Below are positions 61,501 to 64,000 of a stretch of DNA of 64,000 bases, piece after piece (the first letter of the stretch is position 1; each line of letters opens with the position of its first letter). This DNA comes from Pseudomonas nitroreducens (GTDB lineage Bacteria > Pseudomonadota > Gammaproteobacteria > Pseudomonadales > Pseudomonadaceae). The position numbers were made by a program, and so were the translations under genes. The stretch spans positions 62,001 to 126,000 of the forward strand of contig NZ_JACHLI010000004.1 of assembly GCF_014204515.1 (NCBI RefSeq). Direction: 5' to 3'. The notes below the pieces were generated by a model that saw nothing but the letters and a program-made list of their open reading frames with translations, made no database searches and was not told the DNA's origin.

Positions 61501-62426
61501 GCGCTGCCGCTCCAGATCAGGTTGGTGTCGTCGACGTCGGTGGCGCTCAGCTGGCCCTTGATGTCGGCGAAGCTGTCGTTGGCGGCGGTGTCGACCACGT
61601 TGCCGGTGTAGGTGCCCGAAGCGACCGGTGCGTCGTTCACCGGGGTGATGCCCAGGTTGACGGTCAGGGTGCTGGAGGCGCCGCGGCTGTCGGTGACGAT
61701 CACGGTGAAGCTGTCGGCGCCGTTGTAGTCGCCGTTGGGCTGGTACTGCCAGGTGCCATTGGGGTTGAGCACCAGCTGGCCGTTGCTCGGGCCCTGGCCG
61801 ACGCTGTAGCTGATGGTGTCGCCGTTCGGATCGCGGGCGGCGAAGGCGCCATTGAGCAGGGTGTCCTCGGGCGTGGTGAGGTTCAGTTCGCCATTGCTGC
61901 CTTCGGTGAATTCCGGGGCCAGGTTCGGCGGCAGTTCGCCCTGCCGTTCGTCGGATGCGTCGCGCCCGTTGTTCGGGCCGGCAGTGTCATAGCCGATGTT
62001 CGGGTCGACCCGGCCGGCGGTCTCGTTGAGCATCACGAAGCTGTGGCTGCCACCGGCCGCACCGGAGCCGCCCGCCGACGCGCCGGCGCTCGGGCCCGCC
62101 GCGGTGGGGGCCAGGGCCTGGGTCGGGTCGAGACCGGCGGCGATCGCCTTCTGCAGCTCCTCGGCGCTCGGCGCCTGGACCTCGGCCTGCTGCGCGCGGG
62201 CGTGCTCGGCCTGCGGCAGGTCGGCGGCGCTCCACTGGCTGTCGCGGCCCAGGTCGACCAGTTTGCCGTTGCCCACATCCAGGGTCACCGCGCCCGCGGC
62301 GCCGGTGAGCAGCTGGTCGCCCTGATAGATGCGATCACCTTCCACCAGGACGCGCTGAACGCCCTCGGCGGATACCGCAATCACTTGGCCGATGATGCTT
62401 TTTACGACCGCGACGACGCTGCTCAT
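46536..62426 (-). CDS. lapA: LapA-type giant type I secreted adhesin (5,296 residues)
   Basis: Surface biofilm adhesin secreted by a LapEBC-type system. The N-terminal retention module (about 1-105; S-V-V-A-V-V-K-S-I-I-G-Q-V-I-A-V) is followed by the LapG site T-A-A-G at 108-111. Then comes a long series of VCBS-like beta domains (about 180-2600; N-D-A-P-V-A, D-V-D-G, T-F-T-Y-Q-A-K-D-N), a first PA14-like lectin domain (about 2700-2860), cadherin-like domains including eight near-identical 94-residue repeats (A-E-D-T-P-L-T-G-K-I) about 3075-3815, and a second PA14 domain (about 4046-4219, G-N-Y-W-G-Y). A von Willebrand A domain follows with MIDAS D-T-S-G-S near 4690, then RTX nonapeptides (G-G-x-G-x-D, about 5140-5195) and a C-terminal secretion signal. 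No signal peptide, as expected. Complete in one frame. Two huge antisense frames are artefacts. Confidence 0.95.
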   Translation of the reverse strand: MSSVVAVVKSIIGQVIAVSAEGVQRVLVEGDRIYQGDQLLTGAAGAVTLDVGNGKLVDLGRDSQWSAADLPQAEHARAQQAEVQAPSAEELQKAIAAGLDPTQALAPTAAGPSAGASAGGSGAAGGSHSFVMLNETAGRVDPNIGYDTAGPNNGRDASDERQGELPPNLAPEFTEGSNGELNLTTPEDTLLNGAFAARDPNGDTISYSVGQGPSNGQLVLNPNGTWQYQPNGDYNGADSFTVIVTDSRGASSTLTVNLGITPVNDAPVASGTYTGNVVDTAANDSFADIKGQLSATDVDDTNLIWSGSAKGAYGSLTVNPDGSYTYVVDANAVNALPLGQNPSESFTVTVTDPSGATDTRVITINIQGANDTPVAQDGQASGNEDSVIGGQLVATDRDTGSSLSFSTNGNPPAGFTLKPDGSWSLDAKDPAYQHLAEGETQVVQVPYTVTDEHGATSTATLTITLTGTNDAPVALPGSASTEENTVLQGQVPTATDVDGTVVGYQLTSNLGNGNGSLTFNADGSYVFNPGKDFDSLAQGETRDVTFTYQAKDNNGALSDPQTITITVTGTNDAPVAFADAQTTDENGVLNAQVPTATDVDGTVVGYQLTTDVAQGKGTLTFNADGSYSFNPGTAFDHLNVGQSETVTFTYQAKDNNGALSAPQTITITVTGSNDAAVITGQSSGSANETNAPVTIDGKLNITDVDSPASFQAQTDTAGSYGKFSITSDGTWTFVANSAYNELNVGDKLIDSFTVQAADGTTTTVTVTINGTNDAPVAFADTQTTDENGVLNAQVPTATDVDGTVVGYQLTTDVAQGKGTLTFNADGSYSFNPGNAFDHLNVGQSETVTFTYQAKDNNGALSDPQTITITVTGSNDAAVITGQSSGSANETNAPVTIDGKLNITDVDSPASFQAQTDTAGSYGKFSIAADGTWSYVANSAYNELNVGDKLTDSFTVQAADGTSTTVTVTINGTNDKPVAFADTQTTDENGVLNAQVPAGTDVDGTVASYQLTTDVAQGKGTLTFNADGSYSFNPGNAFDHLNVGQSETVTFTYQAKDNSGTLSDPQTITITVTGSNDKPVAFADSQTTDENGVLNAQVPTATDVDGSVVGYQLTTDVAQGKGTLTFNADGSYSFNPGSAFDHLAVGKSETVTFTYQAKDNDGALSDPQTITITVTGSNDAPVASATSEAVKEDSQINGQLAATDADDGAKLTYSLDKTAPAGFSVDADGKWSFDAGVSEYQHLKAGATQVINVPFTVTDEHGGFSSSTLTITITGTNDAPVADAISTNASEDKISYGKLTASDVDDGAKLSFSLNDKAPAGFVLAKNGTWVFNGLDPAYQSLAAGETKELKVDYTVTDEHGATDTNTLTITVTGTNDTPIAIPSLLNSVKEDAQINGTLKAIDVDNGAQLTFSTGKLPAGLTVGSDGQWSFNAGDAAYQHLKQGAVQVISVPFTVTDEHGAKSSSLLVITVTGTNDAPVANAATPVAATEDQVSKGQFTATDIDDGAKLSFSVDGTPPAGFTLKTDGSWTFDGNNSAYQSLAEGQVQTLQVKYIVTDEYGATDSKTLTITVTGTNDKPVAFADTQTTDENGVLNAQVPTATDVDGTVVGYQLATDVAQGKGTLTFNADGSYSFNPGTAFDHLNVGQSETVTFTYQAKDNNGALSDPQTITITVTGTNDAAVITGQSSGATDETNAPVTIDGKLNITDVDSPASFQAQTDTAGNYGKFSITSDGTWTFVANSAYNELNVGDKLIDSFTVQAADGTTTTVTVTINGTNDAPVAFADTQTTDENGVLNAQVPAGTDVDGTVASYQLATDVAQGKGTLTFNADGSYSFNPGTAFDHLNVGQSETVTFTYQAKDNNGALSDPQTITITVTGTNDAAVITGQSSGATDETNAPVTIDGKLNITDVDSPASFQAQTDTAGNYGKFSIGADGSWSYVANSAYNELNVGDKLTDSFTVQAADGTSTTVTVTINGTNDKPVAFADAQTTDENGVLNAQVPSGTDVDGTVASYQLTTDVAQGKGTLTFNADGSYSFNPGTAFDHLNVGQSETVTFTYQAKDNSGALSDPQTITITVTGSNDAAVITGQSSGSANETNAPVTIDGKLNITDVDSPASFQTQTDTAGSYGKFSIGADGSWSYVANSAYNELNVGDQLTDSFTVKAADGTTTSVTVTINGTNDAPVASADSQTTEENTILLGQVPAATDVDGTIASYQLATGIGGGKGTLTFNADGSYVFNPGTAFDYLAQGQTQDVTFTYQAKDNNGALSDPQTITITVTGTNDAAVISGQTTGSANETNAPVTIGGQLIVNDVDSPAIFQAQTNTAGDHGTFSITANGSWSYVANSAYNELNVGDQLTDTFTVKAADGTSTTVTVTINGTNDAPVAFADSKTTGENTVLQSQVPVAIDVDGTIASYQLASGIAQGKGTLTFNADGSYSFNPGSAFDHLNVGQSESVTFTYQAKDNNGALSDPQTITITVTGTNDKPVAYADNQSTGENTVLHGQVPVATDVDGSVVGYQLATDVAQGKGSLVFNSDGSYTFNPGTAFDHLATGQSENVTFTYQAKDNSGALSDPQTITITVNGTNDDPVANTDTAHTSEDTPVTIDVLGNDTDAEGDHLLVTGASATNGTVVINQDGTLTYSPKENFSGSDTITYTISDGKGGTATSTVAVSIEAVADKPNLSLDGSTSHPKATGLTVDTWTGLDLGTGGNGAAPATLQQKIDAAGTPTTHGSTDSVRNTDVTAGTATKVSGLIFLEAGHTYTFTGAGDDSVRLVIGGSTVAEATWGGSSGKFSGTYTPTESGYYPIALYQHNQSGPGNYTLSISDNGSAAQVLGTGSAQVFHNTSELTTGGERLSDLTGNSGQSHYKVFGLNEGNEDSAINLSHIKASLVDKDGSETLSVSIGKIPVGATLSDGTNKFTADATHDSVDLKGWNLDTLTLTPPENFNGTIKLEVSATATEQSNSDSATNSLDLNVTVYPVNDAPTVTGTQHLETKEDTPVSGQIHASDVDGDSLGYAVKNGSGPAHGSVTFGSDGSYTYTPAKDYNGSDSFTVVVSDGHGGSVEQIVTVGIAPVNDAPVFDPAKNTTTAEDTPLVSRVSATDVDGDSLTYVLKTAPTQGTIVLNADGSYTYTPSKDYNGGDSFTVTVNDGHGGVVDQVVNLTITPVNDAPTTSNQAKTTAEDTPLTGKIIASDVDGDTLSYALKTGSAPSHGSVTVNPTTGEYTYTPAKDYNGADSFTVRVSDGHGGTVDSVVNITITPVNDAPTTSDQAKTTAEDTPLTGKIVASDVDGDTLSYAVKTGVSHGTLVLNTATGDYTYTPAKDYNGSDSFTITVSDGHGGTVDSVVSLTITPVNDAPTTSDQAKTTAEDTPLTGKIIASDVDGDTLSYVLKAGSTPAHGTVALNTTTGEYTYTPAKDYNGADSFTVRVSDGHGGTVDSVVNITVTPVNDAPTTSDQAKTTAEDTPLTGKIVASDVDGDTLSYAVKTGVSHGTLVLNTATGDYTYTPAKDYNGSDSFTITVSDGHGGTVDSVVSLTITPVNDAPTTSDQAKTTAEDTPLTGKIVASDVDGDTLSYALKTGSAPSHGTVTVNPTTGEYTYTPAKDYNGADSFTVRVSDGHGGTVDSVVNITVTPVNDAPTTSDQAKTTAEDTPLTGKIVASDVDGDTLSYAVKANGAPAHGTLVLNPATGDYTYTPAKDYNGSDSFTITVSDGHGGTVDSVVSLTITPVNDAPTTSNQSKTTAEDTAVTGKIIASDVDGDTLSYALKAGSTPAHGTVTLNPATGDYTYTPAKDYNGSDSFTITVSDGHGGTVDSVVSLNITPVNDAPEAKNDAKSTGENSAFNGQVPAATDVDSTVNPNGYALVQGVGSGNGTLTFNANGSYSFNPGTDFDSLAPGESRQVTFTYTAKDAEGAVSAPATVTITVNGANDAPNGADKTITLDEDSSRSFSAADFGFSDVDHNDALSAVRIDSLPTNGTLKLNGSAVTAGQVIDAADLGKLVFAPAANANGNNYANFTFSVKDSNGAFDTTPNKLTFNVTPVNDNPVAVNDSFSLSGLKGNYWGYNEGPDGSNLTSLSQVTTFMNGHNPSATFTSSTLNYNLSGGDLGGDGNLQKFLGTTDAATLNVDPANTSDAIIQLTGLVNLNAGSYQFRVNADDGFVIRIDGKEVFKYDGNQSPTGRESAVFSVAESGNHQIEIIYWDQGGQAQLEVEMRPQGGTYSILGGTGLTHTVGELVTNEDTPLTIAPQTLLGNDSDVDGDSLSIVSVQGAVNGSVKLENGNVVFSPSKDFNGTGSFTYTISDGHGGTSTATVTVGVNAVNDAPDAKSDSKSTGENTAISGQVPAATDIDSAVDANGYALVCGPSAGTLTFNANGSYVYNPGTAFDSLNAGESRQVTFTYTAKDVQGAVSAPATVTITINGENDAPTGADKTVSLNEDGSRSFSAADFGFADKDAGDALKAIRIDNLPTAGSLTLNGQSVTAGQVIAVSLLASLVYTPIANAAGSAYATLKFSVQDSHDSFSSSSNTLTFTVNPVNDAPLSADGSASLYAGKTYTFGLKDFAFSDTADSANGQNHSLQNVLIKALPDSGSLLLNGVAVKAGQAISVSDVSSGKLTFVPDASGANAHFSFAVQDSGGTANGGVDTSPTYGFDLHVGQVQIPNTTPNGDNDLTGGSGDDVILGDVGGIKTLTQGGTNYNIALLVDTSGSMAYNLAGQTGSTADSRMKLVKDALVSLANELKGHDGIINIALIGFQSTASLKVSISDLTSANIDKLVSAINGLSATGGTDYQAAFEQAVSWFNGQTKGYTNLTLFLTDGDPTESKSYGDGTSTSTSIVKESAQAFVTLSGLSDVRAIGIGTNVNSDILKHFDNTSVTGLDTSMALGSASTTTLFTFNNNSALPGWTLSKSSTGSVGISGNKLTLTDTHADGASTAISSDLTVAKNTLSTFSFDFAESMSRGDTFTYTLQKYVDGAWSTVETKTLSSTSTNGTYTTGAVGEGTYHLTYVLTDTTNNSSTASATIDNLKQTTTAYAPTGEVDIVKQASDLTAALHGGSTSNELAPSGNDTIHGGAGDDIIFGDTINTDNLPWGVNGNPAKPSDMPAGSGVSALSAFLELKNGHAATSDEMYDYIKANHALFNVEGDTRGGSDHLYGGDGNDILYGQGGNDFLFGENGNDILIGGTGDDQLTGGKGNDILTGGAGADLFIWKAGDVGNDTITDFKAGEGDRIDISDLLPDTAHNDILSYLKVDTATSTLQVSTTGQINNGGAADVTIKLSGVDLSTYGSTSTEIVNKLVAGSDPVVKTEHH
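50960..53210 (-). repeat. tandem 282-bp repeats in lapA
   Basis: Eight consecutive copies, about 282 bases each, encode the 94-residue cadherin-like units starting near T-T-A-E-D-T-P-L-T-G-K-I. Whole stretches are identical at DNA level, and units alternate between two sub-types (A-L-K-T-G-S-A-P-S-H-G and A-V-K-T-G-V-S-H-G), pointing to duplication of pairs. Prone to copy-number change and assembly collapse. Confidence 0.85.
54660..61000 (-). repeat. VCBS repeat array in lapA with a 603-bp higher-order unit
   Basis: Alternating VCBS-type domains: one with T-T-D-E-N-G-V-L-N-A-Q-V-P and one with I-T-G-Q-S-S-G-S-A-N-E-T-N-A-P-V. Equivalent positions recur every about 603 bases (for example near 55200, 55800, 56407, 57010, 57613 and again 59416, 60019), so the evolutionary unit is a domain pair of about 201 residues. 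A block of different domains (57.7-58.9 kb) interrupts the array. Confidence 0.8.
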
Positions 62427-62763
62427 GCATTTCTCCTGGTGAGGCTTGCCTGGTTGCCGACCGGCCGCATGATGGTCGGCTCAGGTGGCATTCCCTTGTC
62501 TGTGAGAGCAAAAAATTTGGCGTCAAACTCTTGGCTTATCGCGATTCGAAATTACGTATATGCCAATGTATTGACCATTCGACTGCCATCCTAAACAATT
62601 GGCAAATCGATGTCACTTTGATATCGGGTGCTCGCGTAAAAAAATTTAGCGTGAAATTGATCACGCTTTTCGATGCTTCCTTGCAGCGCATTCGCCGGTC
62701 TTTTGACGCTTTTTGCGCCAATCGAATCGCTGCGGCTATCTCACTGATAAGGATGTTTTCCTC
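62427..62763. promoter_or_regulatory. divergent promoter region, lapA / lapE
   Basis: 337 bases, clearly AT-rich for this genome, no gene. Both the adhesin and the TolC-type gene start at its edges, so it should hold both promoters. A TTGACC at 62573 and AT tracts are candidate sigma-70 pieces. I could not identify a convincing FleQ box. Confidence 0.6.
62649..62666. promoter_or_regulatory. putative Vfr/CRP site
   Basis: GCGTGAAATTGATCACGC: GTGA-N6-TCAC, perfectly symmetric with 6-base arms, the CRP/Vfr core. It is 98 bases from the lapE start and 223 from the lapA start. Followed by TTTT, so a small hairpin is an alternative reading. Confidence 0.4.
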
Positions 62764-64000
62764 ATGCGTCTGCGATTCGCTGCTGTTGTGCCCTTTGCCC
62801 TCTCATTCGTCGTTCCCGCCCATGCCGACAGCCTCACCCAGGCCATGCAGAAAGCGATGGACTACCACCCGGAAATCCAGGCCGGGGTGAACTCCCGCCT
62901 GGCCGCCGACAAGCAGCTGCGCGCTGCGAAGGGCGGCTACCTGCCGTCCGTCGACCTGACCGCCGGTTATGGTCGCGAAGGCTCCGACAACACCACCACC
63001 CGAGCGAACGGTGACCACGACTGGAAGACCCTGAACCGTGGCGAATCCAACCTCGCCCTGCGCCAGATGGTCTTCGATGGCTTCGCCACCTCCAGCGAAG
63101 TCGGCCGCCAGCAGGCCAACGTCAACTCCCGCGCCTATGCGCTGCTGGGCACCTCCGAGCGCACCGCGCTGGACGTCGCCCAGGTCTACATCGATGTGCT
63201 GCGCCGCCAGGAAATGGTCCGGCTGGCCGAGGAAAATCTGAAGAACCACCAGCGCGTCTACGACCAGATCAGCCTGCGCAGCTCGCGCGGCGTCGGCCGC
63301 CTGGCGGACCAGGACCAGGCCGAAGCACGCCTGGCCCAGGCGCAGAACAACCTGATGACCGAGCAGACCAACCTGGCCGATGCCCGCACCAACTACTACA
63401 GCGTGGTGGGCAGCGATCCGCTGGAACTGACCGATCCCAGCGGTCTTGTCGGCCAGTTGCCCGAAGACCTGCAGGCCGCCCGTCGGCAGCTGGTGGAGAA
63501 CAGCCCGATCCTGCGCTCGGCGGAATCCGACGTGGCAGCGGCCGAGAAACAGTACGAAGCGGCGAAATCGACCTTCTATCCGAGATTCGATGCAGAACTT
63601 TCCCGCGGTGCCGATAACAACCTCGACGGAGAAGAAGGCCACAACAACGAATGGCAGGCCATGCTGCGCATGCGCTACAACCTGTTCGCCGGTGGCAGCA
63701 ACAAGGCCGAGCTGGAAGCCAAGTCCTACGAGGCGAACCAGGCCCTGGATATCCGCAACAACGCCCTGCGCCAGTTGAACGAGGAACTCGGTTTGTCCTG
63801 GAACGCCCTGAACAACGCCCGCGACCAGCTGCCCATCGCCCGCCAGTACGTGGACTACAGCACCCGTGTGCGCGAGGCGTACCAGAAGCAATTCACCATC
63901 GGCGAGCGTACCCTGCTCGACCTGCTGGACAGCGAGAACGAACTGTTCAACGCTTCGCGCCGTCTGGTCGACCTGAAGTACACCGAGCTGTTCACCCAGT
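62764..64000 (+). CDS. lapE: TolC family outer-membrane protein of the adhesin exporter, 3' truncated by window edge
   Basis: Outer-membrane efflux channel, 412 residues visible and still open at the window end (family about 450). Signal peptide 1-21 (cut at A-H-A). TolC repeats show in Y-H-P-E-I-Q-A-G-V-N-S-R, G-Y-L-P-S-V-D-L-T-A-G-Y-G-R, then the second half Y-P-R-F-D-A-E-L-S-R-G and Y-N-L-F-A-G-G-S-N, and F-T-I-G-E-R-T-L-L-D-L-L-D-S-E-N-E-L-F-N, the AggA/LapE hallmark. It would form the LapBCE type I channel; lapB and lapC are presumably just downstream. ATG 62764 preceded by AAGGA. Divergent from lapA. Confidence 0.92.
   Translation, partial: MRLRFAAVVPFALSFVVPAHADSLTQAMQKAMDYHPEIQAGVNSRLAADKQLRAAKGGYLPSVDLTAGYGREGSDNTTTRANGDHDWKTLNRGESNLALRQMVFDGFATSSEVGRQQANVNSRAYALLGTSERTALDVAQVYIDVLRRQEMVRLAEENLKNHQRVYDQISLRSSRGVGRLADQDQAEARLAQAQNNLMTEQTNLADARTNYYSVVGSDPLELTDPSGLVGQLPEDLQAARRQLVENSPILRSAESDVAAAEKQYEAAKSTFYPRFDAELSRGADNNLDGEEGHNNEWQAMLRMRYNLFAGGSNKAELEAKSYEANQALDIRNNALRQLNEELGLSWNALNNARDQLPIARQYVDYSTRVREAYQKQFTIGERTLLDLLDSENELFNASRRLVDLKYTELFTQ

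Noticed and set aside
52803..62594. Plus-strand open frame of 3,263 codons opposite the adhesin
   Set aside because: It is an antisense shadow produced by GC-biased codons and repeats; its translation is low-complexity (V/G/D/H-rich) and lacks domains, while the minus frame has LapA modules.

Overview
The window is high-GC gammaproteobacterial DNA, most likely Pseudomonas of the P. aeruginosa / P. nitroreducens / P. citronellolis neighbourhood. The grounds are recognisable Pseudomonas genes (phaG, sdsA1 with its LysR regulator, lapG, lapD, a lapA-type adhesin, an OprD porin, DUF2790 and DUF1145 proteins), Pseudomonas-type REP elements, and codon use so GC-skewed that long antisense ORFs stay open. 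Species cannot be fixed without a search. It looks like ordinary chromosome with several accessory islets.

Layout. 0-9 kb: 3' part of an RND/MMPL exporter, an SDR, a class I glutamine amidotransferase, a PAS-GGDEF cyclase, an OprD porin and RidA. 9.5-12.2 kb: an operon for a copper-chelating MNIO RiPP of the bufferin/HvfA type. It encodes a secreted EGKCG-repeat precursor carrying two EF-hands, a DUF692 (MNIO) oxidase, a DUF2063 partner and an Ohr peroxidase. 12.3-18.6 kb: a MocR regulator divergent from an EamA exporter and a sulfur-carrier cysteine pathway: JAMM protease, a MoaD/ThiS-like ubiquitin-fold domain fused to an E1 enzyme and a rhodanese, a cysteine-synthase-like PLP enzyme, and a serine acetyltransferase. 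18.6-23.8 kb: DoxX plus a ferric-reductase-like heme protein, an OmpR-type two-component system, a DUF2790 protein and a CcdA-thioredoxin fusion. A TGTAT-N5-TGTA direct repeat occurs upstream of the RiPP operon, the two-component system/DUF2790 pair and the ferric-reductase operon, which suggests one copper/redox regulon.

24-44 kb: HigBA toxin-antitoxin, a 7TMR-DISM cyclase, tRNA-Gly(CCC), phaG, a periplasmic binding protein with a Cache-HD-GYP phosphodiesterase, two L,D-transpeptidases, rsuA, small membrane genes, sdsB1-sdsA1, then lapG-lapD. 44.4-46.1 kb is gene-free and packed with repeats: two about 280-bp copies of one element in opposite orientation, REP units and a hexanucleotide tract. 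46.5-62.4 kb is one 5,296-residue LapA-type type I secreted adhesin with a TAAG LapG-cleavage site. It is divergent from a TolC-family outer-membrane gene that runs off the window.

How the parts work together. The lap genes form the inside-out c-di-GMP switch: LapD binds c-di-GMP and sequesters LapG, otherwise LapG clips the adhesin. Two GGDEF cyclases with intact inhibitory sites and one HD-GYP enzyme in the same window could feed it. The RiPP operon and the two-component system region together look like periplasmic copper handling. The JAMM/E1 operon looks like a cysteine route fed by protein thiocarboxylate, with an exporter under its own regulator.
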